This document shows positions 9,583 to 17,393 of a stretch of DNA of 64,000 nucleotides, one piece after another. The position numbers were made by a program, and so were the translations under genes. The stretch comes from an uncultured Tateyamaria sp. (GTDB lineage: Bacteria > Pseudomonadota > Alphaproteobacteria > Rhodobacterales > Rhodobacteraceae). The stretch covers positions 124,001 through 188,000 of the forward strand of contig NZ_CANNES010000003.1 in assembly GCF_947503705.1 (NCBI RefSeq), written 5' to 3'. Position 1 is the first letter of the stretch. The number at the start of each line of letters is the position of its first letter. Below the pieces are notes generated by a model. It was given only the letters and a program-made list of their open reading frames with translations. It was not told the DNA's origin and made no database searches.

Positions 9583-10569
9583 ATGGCCACCGTCTCTCAA
9601 AGCGACATTGAAATCACCGTTCAGGCGGCGCTGCTGCGCCATGGCGCGGGCGCTTTTGCTGCCGCAGAAGTGGCACGCGCTGTGGCTCGGGCCGAGGCAG
9701 CGGGCAACCGGATTTGCGGTCTCTACTATCTCGAAAGCTATTGCGCGCAATTGACCACGGGCCGGGTCAAAGGCGATGTCGTGCCCCTTGTGACAACGCC
9801 CCGACCTGCCGCCATTCATGTGGATGCGCGCATGGGCTTTGCCCAACCGGCCTTTGCTTATGGTCTGGCCCCGGCTCTGGATGCCGCGCGCCAGTTCGGG
9901 GTCGCAAGCCTCGCAGTGGGTCACGCCCACACCTGCACGTCGCTGGGCTATTTCACCGAACAGATCGCGCAAGCCGGGCTGATCGGCATCGGCTTTACGA
10001 ACGCGTCGCCCATCGTGGCCCCGCCCGGTGGAAAATCCCGGGTGATCGGCACCAACCCCATCGCCTTTTCCGTGCCTGACGGGCAGGGGGGGCTTGCGCT
10101 GCAATTCGACCAATCGACGACGACTGTGGCCTTGGGCAAGATCACCATGGCCAAGGCGGCTGGTGAGAAAATCCCCTCGGGCTGGGCGCTGGACGCAGAC
10201 GGCAATCCCACCACCGATCCCGAGGCCGCTATTGGCGGTTCGCTCGTGTCGATGGGCGGCTACAAGGGCTGGGGTTTTGGCCTGATGGCGGAACTGCTGG
10301 CCGCAGGCATGACCGGCGGCGTGCTCAGCCGCGATGTCAAACCGCTCAAGGCGCCTGAGGGGCCACCGCACGATCTGGGCCAGTATTACCTGCTGATCGA
10401 CCCCAGCACATCGGATGCCTTTGGCGACCGGCTGGCCGCTCTGGCGGCACTGGTAGATGCGGATGAGGGCGGGCGGATACCGGGCCAGAACCGTGTTCTG
10501 GCCGATCCGGTGGACGTGGACCCCGCAGCATGGTCACAGGCGCTGGAACTGGCGGATATGAACGACTAA
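9583..10569 (+). CDS. malate/L-lactate dehydrogenase-family (LDH2/MDH2) oxidoreductase
   Basis: A 328-residue NAD(P)-dependent oxidoreductase of the LDH2/MDH2 (YbiC/DpkA) family, which includes L-malate and L-sulfolactate dehydrogenases, ureidoglycolate dehydrogenase and delta1-piperideine-2-carboxylate reductase; the substrate cannot be assigned. Typical segments are GNRICGLYYLESY near the N terminus, VGHAHTCTSLGYFTEQIA around residue 110, containing the conserved active-site histidine, and PGGKSRVIGTNPIAFSVP in the cofactor region. AGGGGAAG precedes the ATG. It stands alone between the RTX gene and a convergent small permease gene, so context gives no substrate hint. Confidence 0.85.
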   Translation: MATVSQSDIEITVQAALLRHGAGAFAAAEVARAVARAEAAGNRICGLYYLESYCAQLTTGRVKGDVVPLVTTPRPAAIHVDARMGFAQPAFAYGLAPALDAARQFGVASLAVGHAHTCTSLGYFTEQIAQAGLIGIGFTNASPIVAPPGGKSRVIGTNPIAFSVPDGQGGLALQFDQSTTTVALGKITMAKAAGEKIPSGWALDADGNPTTDPEAAIGGSLVSMGGYKGWGFGLMAELLAAGMTGGVLSRDVKPLKAPEGPPHDLGQYYLLIDPSTSDAFGDRLAALAALVDADEGGRIPGQNRVLADPVDVDPAAWSQALELADMND

Positions 10570-10573
10570 GCGA

Positions 10574-10600
10574 TGGCAGGCGACACGCCCGCCTTATGCC
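10574..10600 (+). repeat. short hairpin repeat (copy 1)
   Basis: A 27-base element starting TGGCAGGCGACACGCC and ending in CGCCTTATG. It matches the element at 11055-11082 with four mismatches over the shared 25 bases. The convergent YdcZ-like gene takes its TAA stop codon (10594-10596) from inside it. Confidence 0.5.
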
Positions 10601-11028
10601 TGCTGCGTCAACCACACCCCTGCGGCCATCAGGGCTATCCCACCCAGGCGCGCGGGCCCCAAGGCCGTCACCTGCGCGCCAAAGAGCCCGAAATGGTCAA
10701 TGGCCGCCGCACTGATCAATTGTCCCAACAGCACAAAGAACACCGCGTTACCGACCCCGAAATGGGGCGCGATATAGGTGATCGAGAGCACGTAAAAGGC
10801 AATCAGAACGCCTGCGAGCAGCAGATGCTTGGGGGCTGCAGCCACGCGGGCCATGCCCTGCCCGCCCGAGAGGGCAAAGAACACCGCCGAACTGGCCAAC
10901 GCGATCAGAAACAGGATGGTGGCCGCCGCTGCGGGGCTGCCCAGGCGGACGCCCAGGGCCGCGTTCAGTGTCGCCAGGATGGGTATGCCGATCCCCGCCA
11001 GCAGCATGATCAGCGCATATTGGGCCAT
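10594..11028 (-). CDS. YdcZ-type (DUF606) DMT-superfamily small permease
   Basis: A 144-residue integral membrane protein with about five hydrophobic helices covering almost its whole length, consistent with the half-size DMT transporters of the YdcZ/DUF606 family, which probably dimerise. The substrate is unknown. AGGAGG lies 6 bases before the ATG at 11028. The stop codon comes from a dispersed hairpin repeat (10574-10600), and a second copy of the same repeat (11055-11082) lies just upstream of the gene, so the gene is bracketed by the element. It is convergent with the dehydrogenase gene and probably monocistronic. Confidence 0.82.
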   Translation of the reverse strand: MAQYALIMLLAGIGIPILATLNAALGVRLGSPAAAATILFLIALASSAVFFALSGGQGMARVAAAPKHLLLAGVLIAFYVLSITYIAPHFGVGNAVFFVLLGQLISAAAIDHFGLFGAQVTALGPARLGGIALMAAGVWLTQQA

Positions 11029-11054
11029 TGGGCACCTCCTGTTGCATCTGGCGA

Positions 11055-11082
11055 TGGCGGACGACACGTCCGCCTTACGGGG
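11055..11082 (+). repeat. short hairpin repeat (copy 2)
   Basis: The element contains a GGCGGAC/GTCCGCC stem with a GACAC loop, followed by TTACGGGG. It shares its conserved tail CGCCTTACGGG with copies at 46730-46756 and 46803-46829, and approximately with 50899-50925. Confidence 0.55.
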
Positions 11083-11095
11083 ATCCTGGCGCCCC

Positions 11096-11776
11096 TCATC
11101 CGCAAATTCCGTCGATTTGAACGCCGTCCCAGGGCAGTTGCACGTCATAGGGGCGCGACTGCGGCAACGGCGCCACCGGCATCGCTCCGCTGATCAGTGC
11201 ATGGAGGCGTTTGGTGCGCGGGGCCTGAGGGTCCAGTGCCCGACAGCACACAAACTCCTCCACGATGGAACCTTGTTGCTCGTAGCCGAAATCGCCGAAC
11301 ACCCGATCATCGCTGACGTCAAACAGATAGGGGTCCGCGCCGCGCCGATGTTCGCGCGCCGCGCGCAGCGGCGAATAGCCTGTCGTCTTGCGGTTCTGCC
11401 ACTGCCAGACATGCGTCAATTCATGGGCCAGCAGCATGGCCGCGATCAGGTTCACCTTGTCCGGGTATTCCGGCACGTAGTCGTCCAGATACCAGTCGCG
11501 ATCAAACAGCACCCGCGTCCAGAGCGCCACCGCCGCTGGCTTGGCCGTCACAATCGCATCCTTGGGCGGCGGCAAAATCCGCTCGCGGCACGTGGTGCGC
11601 GGCCGCGCTTTGCGCCGAAAGGTGACCGCCCGCGTGGGGGACCCTTCCACCAGTCGCACGCGCGTCACATCCAGGCTGTCGCCATGCAGTGTCCGGGTAA
11701 AGGCAATCTCGGCCTCGGTCAGGGGCCGCCCGCAACCCGCCAGCAGCGTCAGGATCAAAAACATGCGCAGGATCAT
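11096..11776 (-). CDS. putative lipoprotein with HELTH zinc-protease-like motif
   Basis: A 226-residue protein with a lipoprotein signal (LLAGC, lipid-modified C15), so it probably sits in the periplasm anchored to a membrane. Residues 118-122 are HELTH inside AHELTHVWQWQ, the HExxH pattern of zinc metallopeptidases; a downstream glutamate (EEFVCC region) could be the third ligand. I do not recognise a named family, and some HExxH proteins of this type (eCIS or DUF4157-like) are inactive or structural. The start is uncertain: the ATG at 11776 gives a standard signal peptide but has no good ribosome site. It lies between the YdcZ gene and a thioesterase on the same strand. Confidence 0.6.
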   Translation of the reverse strand: MILRMFLILTLLAGCGRPLTEAEIAFTRTLHGDSLDVTRVRLVEGSPTRAVTFRRKARPRTTCRERILPPPKDAIVTAKPAAVALWTRVLFDRDWYLDDYVPEYPDKVNLIAAMLLAHELTHVWQWQNRKTTGYSPLRAAREHRRGADPYLFDVSDDRVFGDFGYEQQGSIVEEFVCCRALDPQAPRTKRLHALISGAMPVAPLPQSRPYDVQLPWDGVQIDGICG

Positions 11777-11857
11777 GGGCGCAGTAGGGGGCGGATGGAT
11801 GCGGGGATCAAGGGAAAATATGGTGCGCCTGATGATTAGCGTCTGTGCAGGTGTCAA

Positions 11858-12271
11858 TCACATCGGCGGGGCCGCAAAGGTCGCCGTGGCCAGGGCGATG
11901 GGCTTGCCCGACGGGGCGGCAACCAGCGTGCAGCGCGCAAAGATCAGCGCCTTGCCCGCCCGCGTAACCTCGGCCTGTGCCTGAATGCAGTCGCCGCTGC
12001 CGGGGCGCAGGAATTGGGTGTCGAGGGTTACGGTCGCCACAGGCACCATCCGCCCCAGATGCGCGCCGCAGGCCAGCACCATCGCCGTGTCGGCCAGCGT
12101 GGCCAATGCCTGACCCGACACGATCCCGCCCACCCGCGCGATGTCGTTGGTGATCGGGATGTCGAGGGTCAGGCCCTCGGCGTCGACGCGGGTGACTGTC
12201 GGGGTCAGGGCCAGGACCCAGGGTGCGAAATTCTCGTTCAGAAAGCGTTGTGCATCATCTGTATTTACCAT
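11858..12271 (-). CDS. PaaI-type hotdog-fold thioesterase
   Basis: A 137-residue protein of the hotdog-fold PaaI/YdiI thioesterase group, which hydrolyses acyl-CoA esters as tetramers in the cytosol. The helix-initiating segment VGGIVSGQALATLADTAM (about residues 46-63) holds the G-G-x-x-x-x-x-x-x-x-x-D pattern in which the aspartate (here D60) is usually catalytic. The last strand (ATATFAAPP) fits the fold. No phenylacetate or fatty-acid genes are nearby, so the physiological substrate is open. The upstream region to 12479 is the start of a divergent transcript. Confidence 0.85.
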   Translation of the reverse strand: MVNTDDAQRFLNENFAPWVLALTPTVTRVDAEGLTLDIPITNDIARVGGIVSGQALATLADTAMVLACGAHLGRMVPVATVTLDTQFLRPGSGDCIQAQAEVTRAGKALIFARCTLVAAPSGKPIALATATFAAPPM

Positions 12272-12478
12272 GCGGCCAGCCTGACTGGCGGGCCCCGTCG
12301 ATGCAAGCCTTGCGTTTCAATCCCGTCGCGGAGCCGTGAGCAAAGATGATCAAACAGGGGGTTTTTGTGTCAAAGGGGCGTGCCCACCTTGGTGTCATGA
12401 TCGCAGAGATACGCTTTGCGGCACGCACCGCAGGCCACCACTCACGGGTTCCCGGCCTGCCTGGAAAGGACTGAAAAG

Positions 12479-12559
12479 ATGGAAAAAGTTATCATTCCCA
12501 CTGTGTTTGGATTTGCTGCGCTGATGAGCCTTTGGGCTGTGGTCGGCGTCACGATCTGA
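12479..12559 (+). CDS. 26-residue single-pass membrane miniprotein
   Basis: The frame starts with ATG at 12479, 8 bases after AGGA in a GGAAAGGA run, and ends at TGA 12557-12559. The peptide begins MEKVIIPTVFGFAALMSLWA and ends in VVGVTI; it is hydrophobic from residue 4 onward with one charged pair at the N terminus, as in small membrane regulators. I do not recognise a family. It sits at the head of a gene-poor region with a strong terminator 207 bases downstream on the same strand, so it may be the coding part of a short transcript. The frame is short enough that chance cannot be ruled out. Confidence 0.45.
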   Translation: MEKVIIPTVFGFAALMSLWAVVGVTI

Positions 12560-13098
12560 CGGTTTTGCCCCCGGTGTCATGGACGTCACGGGCGGCAGAG
12601 CACGCGGCGGAGGGCCTTGCCGGTGTCCCCCTTCGAGTAAGGCCCCCGTCGCCTTGAAATGGCCTTGATATCGCCCCGGTTGGGTAAATCCCGGTTAACC
12701 CTTGGAGGGCGATAGTGAAGGTGAGACGGGCAGCGTATTGGCCCGGATAAGTTTAGCGAGTGACGGCGGAGGCGTTAGCCTCCGCTTTTTTGCCAGCGTC
12801 CGCAAAGCGGGCGCGTCACCCGGCAGCGTATCGCTTTGCGATGCGCGAGAGGGTCGGGGATCACCTAATTCAGATCTACCTTGCTGCTTTGCCCTCAGGG
12901 CGGAATCAAGGCTGAAAGCCGCCGCCTCATCGCCGGGCCGCCCCCCGGCACGGCGGTTTGGTTGATGTAGGCGCTGAGATTTGAGCGAGGAGGTACCTGG
13001 CTGCCATAAAGTGCTGTCGCAGAACGGTCGGATCGCCGCACCGCGGCCCGACGATCGGTCTGCTTGGCCCTACTTTGAACTGGTGCTACGTTTGCGAT
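12560..13098. other. gene-poor stretch, possible small RNA locus
   Basis: No convincing protein gene was found in these 539 bases; the open frames present begin with TTG and lack ribosome sites. The first 230 bases end in a strong intrinsic terminator (12766-12791, plus strand), so something is probably transcribed across 12560-12791, either a long 3' region of the miniprotein gene or a small RNA. The stretch 12600-12765 contains several G/C-rich self-complementary pieces. I could not match it to 6S, SRP, tmRNA or RNase P RNA motifs. The remainder, up to the AbiU2-like gene, shows no clear structure. Confidence 0.5.
12766..12791 (+). terminator. strong intrinsic terminator without an obvious gene
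   Basis: The 8-bp perfect stem GCGGAGGC/GCCTCCGC with loop GTTA is followed directly by six T. This is a textbook Rho-independent terminator and works only for plus-strand transcription. Confidence 0.85.
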
Positions 13099-13782
13099 AT
13101 GAACATAGACGCCGAGCAGTATTTTGAACTGGTTAAGCAGGATGTGTTTTCTGCACGGATCGAATGGCGTCTGTACAGAAGCTTATTTGGCACTAATCCT
13201 GAAACAGTGGAGTTTTTGAACAAAATTTCAGGCCGAACGGCAAACACATTGGAACGCGTTCTGTTTGAGCGCACGCTTTTGAATTTACGCAAGCTCACTG
13301 ATCGGCCTGAGAATACACGTTGGAATGAGAAGTCGGTTACTTTGCGTGGCCTCTCGCATTTTTTCTTTGTTGAGGATGCGCAGTTGAAACGTTTACAAAC
13401 CCAAGCCATAGAAAAGGCAAGCTTTGCAAAAAACTGGTCTGACAAGAAGATCGCACACTCTGACTTAGACCATCGGACAAACGCGGTAAAACTTAGCTCA
13501 GCAAGTCGCGAAAGAGTTGATAATGCTCTAGAAGCTGCTGCCGAAGTAATCAAACACGTTGCGAAAGAACACTACGGATATACACAGATCACCCACCCAA
13601 TTCCTGATGCGAATGATGAACGATGGTTCTTGTTGCACCTATTCGAAGGTGCGCGCGCGTTTGATGAAAAAGAGCGACTAAGCAGAGAATACTCTGCTTC
13701 AGGGCGGTACGTTGAGCGAGACAGTCTTTATGACTTCCCTAGTTGGCTAGATCGACCGGAGCCACCGTTTGACATCGATTAA
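13099..13782 (+). CDS. HEPN/AbiU2-like protein
   Basis: A 227-residue helical protein that I match to the HEPN_AbiU2-like family: the early segment RLYRSLFGTNPETVEFLN, then LERTLLNLRKLTDRPE, then KKIAHSDLD at 116-124. AbiU2 is named for an abortive-infection protein, but most family members are uncharacterised. The HEPN RNase pattern R(x4-6)H is not intact: H120 is present, but the usual arginine before it is replaced by D/S/K, so nuclease activity is doubtful. Base and codon use are visibly more AT-rich than the neighbours, suggesting transfer. The ATG at 13099 lacks a clear ribosome site. Its stop overlaps the parE stop by 4 bases in convergent orientation. Confidence 0.6.
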   Translation: MNIDAEQYFELVKQDVFSARIEWRLYRSLFGTNPETVEFLNKISGRTANTLERVLFERTLLNLRKLTDRPENTRWNEKSVTLRGLSHFFFVEDAQLKRLQTQAIEKASFAKNWSDKKIAHSDLDHRTNAVKLSSASRERVDNALEAAAEVIKHVAKEHYGYTQITHPIPDANDERWFLLHLFEGARAFDEKERLSREYSASGRYVERDSLYDFPSWLDRPEPPFDID

Positions 13783-15749
13783 ACATCCAACTCCTCCACA
13801 AACCGCGCATTCTCCTGAATATACTGAAACCGCATCTCCGGTTTCTTCCCCATCAGCCTCTCCACCAGGTCCCCGGTTTCCCCCGGCTCATCCTCGTCAA
13901 TCGACACCCGGATCAGTTTCCGCGTGGCCGGGTTCATCGTTGTGTCCTTGAGGTCCTTTGCATCCATCTCGCCCAGACCCTTGAACCGTGACACGTCGAT
14001 CTTGCCCTTGCCGCCCAATCCCTTCTCAAGGTGGGCGTTTTTTTCGACCTCGTCCAAACAATAGACCCGCTTCGCCCCCTGGGTCAGGCGGAACAAAGGC
14101 GGGCAGGCGAGGTACAGGTGCCCCTGGTCGATCATCGGCCGCATCTGGGTAAAGAAGAACGTCATCAGAAGTGCTGCGATATGCGCGCCGTCCACGTCCG
14201 CGTCGGTCATGATGATGACCTTGTCATAACGCAGGTCGTCCACGTTGAATTTCGTGCCCAACCCCACGCCAAGCGCCTGCGTTAGATCAGAGATTTCGGC
14301 GTTGGACCCCAGCTTGCTTGAGGCCGCGCCCAACACGTTCAAAATCTTGCCGCGCAGGGGCAAGAGCGCTTGCGTCTTGCGATCGCGCGCCATTTTGGCG
14401 GACCCGCCCGCGCTATCGCCCTCCACGATAAACAGCTCGGTGCCGTCCCGGTTCGTGGCTGAACAATCGACCAGCTTGCCGGGCAGGCGCAGCTTTTTCG
14501 TGGCGGTCTTGCGCGCGGTCTCTTTCTCCATCCTCCGGCGCAGGCGTTCTTCGGCCCGCAACACCAGAAAGTCGAGGATCGCACCGGCCGATTTGGTGTC
14601 GGCGGCCAGCCAGTTGTCAAAATGGTCGCGGACGGAGTTTTCGACCATCCGCTGCGCGTCGACCGTGGCCAGCCGGTCCTTGGTCTGGCCGACGAATTCC
14701 GGCTCGCGGATGAAACACGACACCAGCGCGCCCGCCCCTGTGATCAGGTCTTCGCGGGTGATGGTGGACGCCTTTTTATTGTTCACCAACTCGCCATAGG
14801 CCTTGATCCCCTTAAGGATCGCGGCCCAGAACCCCGCTTCGTGCGTGCCGCCCTCGGGCGTGGGGACCGTGTTGCAATAGGACTGGATGAAACCGTCGCG
14901 CGCAGGCGTCCAGTTGATCGCCCATTCCACTTTGCCCGGAACCTTGAACTTCTCGAACGACACCGCGCCTGCGAACGGCGCGTCTGCATAGGTTGTGGCA
15001 CCCGCCATCACTTCGGTCAGGTAATCGGCCAGACCGCCGGGAAAGTGGAATGTCGCCTCAAGCGGTGTGTCGCCATCAGGAATCGCCGTTTTCCAACGGA
15101 TTTCCACACCGGAAAAGAGGTACGCCTTGGACCGCGCCATCTTGAACAGCCGCGCAGGCTTGAGTTTGAGCGAGCCAAAAATGTCCGGGTCTGGGTGGAA
15201 GGTCACGGATGTGCCGCGCCGATTGGGGGCGGCCCCGATCCTGGCCAGCGGGGCCTGCGGCACGCCGCGCGAAAACTCCATGGCAAAGAGTTCCTTGTTC
15301 CGCGCCACCTCGACCCGTAGGTGATCCGACAGGGCGTTGACGACGGATGAACCAACACCGTGCAGCCCGCCCGAGGTCTCATAGCTGTCGCCGGAGAACT
15401 TGCCGCCCGCATTGAGCGTACAAAAGATGATCTCAAGCGCGGTCTTGGATGGGTCCTTGGGGTGCGCGCCGGTGGGAATGCCCCTGCCGTTGTCGCGCAC
15501 CGACACGTGCCCGTTTGCGTGCAGCTCGACTTCAATCCAGGTGGCGTGGCCTGCAACGGCCTCGTCCATGGAGTTGTCGATGATCTCGGCCACCATGTGG
15601 TGCAGGGCGCGGTCGTCCTTGCCGCCGATATACATGCCCGGGCGCAGCCGCACATGTTCCATATCCTCCAGCACCTGGATGGAGGAGGCATCATAGTCAG
15701 ACGGCGACGGTTTCTTGGGAAACTCGTCCGGAACCAGAAGATCGGTCAT
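13779..15749 (-). CDS. parE: DNA topoisomerase IV subunit B
   Basis: The ATPase subunit of topoisomerase IV, which decatenates daughter chromosomes with ParC. The 656-residue length, without the large insertion of gammaproteobacterial GyrB, fits ParE. The GHKL ATPase region carries DNSMDEAV and DNGRGIP near the N terminus and GGLHGVGSSVVNALS. The TOPRIM domain has EGDSAGG at about 443-449 and DADVDG at about 516-521, which coordinate magnesium. The C-terminal motif KDTTMNPATRKLIRV is typical of type IIA B subunits. ParC is not in the window. The upstream gap to 15868 holds the divergent promoter. Confidence 0.95.
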   Translation of the reverse strand: MTDLLVPDEFPKKPSPSDYDASSIQVLEDMEHVRLRPGMYIGGKDDRALHHMVAEIIDNSMDEAVAGHATWIEVELHANGHVSVRDNGRGIPTGAHPKDPSKTALEIIFCTLNAGGKFSGDSYETSGGLHGVGSSVVNALSDHLRVEVARNKELFAMEFSRGVPQAPLARIGAAPNRRGTSVTFHPDPDIFGSLKLKPARLFKMARSKAYLFSGVEIRWKTAIPDGDTPLEATFHFPGGLADYLTEVMAGATTYADAPFAGAVSFEKFKVPGKVEWAINWTPARDGFIQSYCNTVPTPEGGTHEAGFWAAILKGIKAYGELVNNKKASTITREDLITGAGALVSCFIREPEFVGQTKDRLATVDAQRMVENSVRDHFDNWLAADTKSAGAILDFLVLRAEERLRRRMEKETARKTATKKLRLPGKLVDCSATNRDGTELFIVEGDSAGGSAKMARDRKTQALLPLRGKILNVLGAASSKLGSNAEISDLTQALGVGLGTKFNVDDLRYDKVIIMTDADVDGAHIAALLMTFFFTQMRPMIDQGHLYLACPPLFRLTQGAKRVYCLDEVEKNAHLEKGLGGKGKIDVSRFKGLGEMDAKDLKDTTMNPATRKLIRVSIDEDEPGETGDLVERLMGKKPEMRFQYIQENARFVEELDV

Positions 15750-15867
15750 GGCTGCTGCTCTTTTTTCGTTGGTTGGACGACACTATGCCAGAGCCGGGGG
15801 AGGGGGGGAAGATGCTGTGTGCCGTAGGCTCTGGACATATGGAAGGACATTGCGTCCAGTGGCGGAG

Positions 15868-16512
15868 ATGAGACTTGTCATAATCAGCGATACCCACGGG
15901 CGTCATTCAGAGTTGGGGCGTCTGTCAGGCGACATTCTAATCCATTGTGGCGATTTCGAAGATATGTTTCAGCGCAACGGTGATGTGCTTGGAAATGTGG
16001 ATCGTTGGTTTGCGAAACAGCATTTCGAGCACATCATCTGCATTGGCGGAAACCACGACCGGACGCTGGAATATTGCGGGGCCAAGAGGGCGCAGCCCTT
16101 TCGAAACGCCACCTATTTACAGGATGAGGAATTTTCCTTTCGCGGCCGCCGGTTCTATGGCGCGCCCTGGGTGCCGGACCTGCCAAACCATGCGTTTTAC
16201 GCAGGTGATGCCGCCTTGCGAGCCGCTTGGGCGGCAATCCCACCTGATGTTGATGTGTTGGTGAGTCATACGCCACCCGCCGGAATTCTCGATGTTTCAA
16301 GCCGTGGGCGGGCTTTGGGCTGCCGACATTTGACAGACAGACTGGCGCAGGTGCGACCGGCGCTGCATTGTTTTGGCCATGTGCATGCAAGTGCGGGCCA
16401 GCGGGTGATCGGCGAGACGACATATGTCAACGCAAGTTCGGTCAACAGCAGCATGACCATTGCGCATGCTCCGGTCGTCATTGACCTGCCGGAAAAAGGG
16501 GCTTGTGCGTGA
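15868..16512 (+). CDS. MPPED-like metallophosphoesterase
   Basis: A 214-residue calcineurin-like phosphoesterase. The metal-binding blocks are all present in order: DTHGRH near residue 9, HCGDFED around 30, GNHD around 65, SHTPP around 134 and GHVH around 170. The pattern and size resemble the 239FB/MPPED1 group, whose known members cleave phosphodiesters such as cyclic nucleotides; the natural substrate here is unknown. The start is ambiguous: ATG at 15868 gives the compact family N terminus (MRLVIISDTHG), but GTG at 15859 has AAGGA at a more usual distance. It is divergent from parE and convergent with the next hydrolase gene. Confidence 0.82.
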   Translation: MRLVIISDTHGRHSELGRLSGDILIHCGDFEDMFQRNGDVLGNVDRWFAKQHFEHIICIGGNHDRTLEYCGAKRAQPFRNATYLQDEEFSFRGRRFYGAPWVPDLPNHAFYAGDAALRAAWAAIPPDVDVLVSHTPPAGILDVSSRGRALGCRHLTDRLAQVRPALHCFGHVHASAGQRVIGETTYVNASSVNSSMTIAHAPVVIDLPEKGACA

Positions 16513-16526
16513 CAAATGGTTTTCGG

Positions 16527-17393
16527 TCAGGCAAGCCAGTCGTGGATAATCCCTGCCACCTCTTGCGGCTTTTGATGCAGCACCCAGTGATCTGCCCCGG
16601 AAATGCAGGCCCGTTTCAGATCGGGCGCGAACTCCTCCAGCCCTTCGGTTGATGAGGGCAGGAGGGCTTTGTCGTCTTCGCCCCAGATCAGCAGGTGCGG
16701 GCATCGGACCCGCAGTTTGTCCAGCGGCAGATCGGGCATTGGCACTGGCGCGCCCGGGTCGGCCACAACAAGCGGTGAGGCGCGATACCAGTTGATCATG
16801 CCCCGCAACCCCGATTGCCGCCAGGCAGCCTTTTGCCCGTCAAGCCGAGAGCCCGATAGCCAGCTCATGTCCATCTTGGCCGAAAAGAAGCCCAGCATAC
16901 CCGCGAAATCATCTGCCGCCAGCGCATCCTCGGACCCTGGCTGGCGCAAATAGTTGATGTATTGCGAGGCCGCGGATTGCGCCCCGCCAGACGCCATCGC
17001 CCGCTGAAACGGCACTGGATGCACGCCATTGGCCACGATCAGCCGATCGACCAGATGCGGTTGGAACATCGCCAACCCATAGGCCACGGCCGCGCCCCAG
17101 TCATGGCCAAAGACAGTGACCGGGCCACCGTCACCGATCAGCGCGACCATGTCCCCCACCAGCTGCGAGGTCGCATAGGCCCCCACCTCATCGGGCGCAT
17201 AGCTGCCGCCATAGCCCCGCTGATCCGGCGCAATGCAGTGAAACCGGTCAGCCAAAAGCGGGGCCAGATCGCCCCAGGCGCCGCCATATTCGGGAAAGCC
17301 ATGCAGCATCAGCATCTTGGGCAACCCAGGATCGCCCCAGGAGCGGATCACAAAGTCTTGGCCCCACAGCCTTCGTGTCTCGACCCGCATCAT
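16527..17393 (-). CDS. alpha/beta hydrolase of the epoxide hydrolase type
   Basis: A 288-residue alpha/beta hydrolase. HGFPE at 31-35 is the oxyanion-hole motif typical of epoxide hydrolases, and the nucleophile elbow GHDWGA at 96-101 has aspartate (D98), as in epoxide hydrolases and haloalkane dehalogenases rather than the serine of esterases. The catalytic histidine is probably in SGADHWVLHQ near the C terminus. No signal peptide is present, so it should be cytosolic. The ATG at 17393 overlaps the TGA of the upstream gene (ATGA) and has AAGGGCGA before it, so the two hydrolases form an operon. Confidence 0.85.
   Translation of the reverse strand: MMRVETRRLWGQDFVIRSWGDPGLPKMLMLHGFPEYGGAWGDLAPLLADRFHCIAPDQRGYGGSYAPDEVGAYATSQLVGDMVALIGDGGPVTVFGHDWGAAVAYGLAMFQPHLVDRLIVANGVHPVPFQRAMASGGAQSAASQYINYLRQPGSEDALAADDFAGMLGFFSAKMDMSWLSGSRLDGQKAAWRQSGLRGMINWYRASPLVVADPGAPVPMPDLPLDKLRVRCPHLLIWGEDDKALLPSSTEGLEEFAPDLKRACISGADHWVLHQKPQEVAGIIHDWLA

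Noticed and set aside
12336-12524. 62-codon plus-strand frame over the miniprotein start
   Set aside because: Its start overlaps a region with no ribosome site, and the frame conflicts with the better-supported 26-residue miniprotein.
12600-12791. 6S RNA, SRP RNA or tmRNA
   Set aside because: I looked for the SRP GGAAG-type loop, a tmRNA tag frame and CCA end, and a 6S-like long rod with open centre, and could not support any of them by eye.
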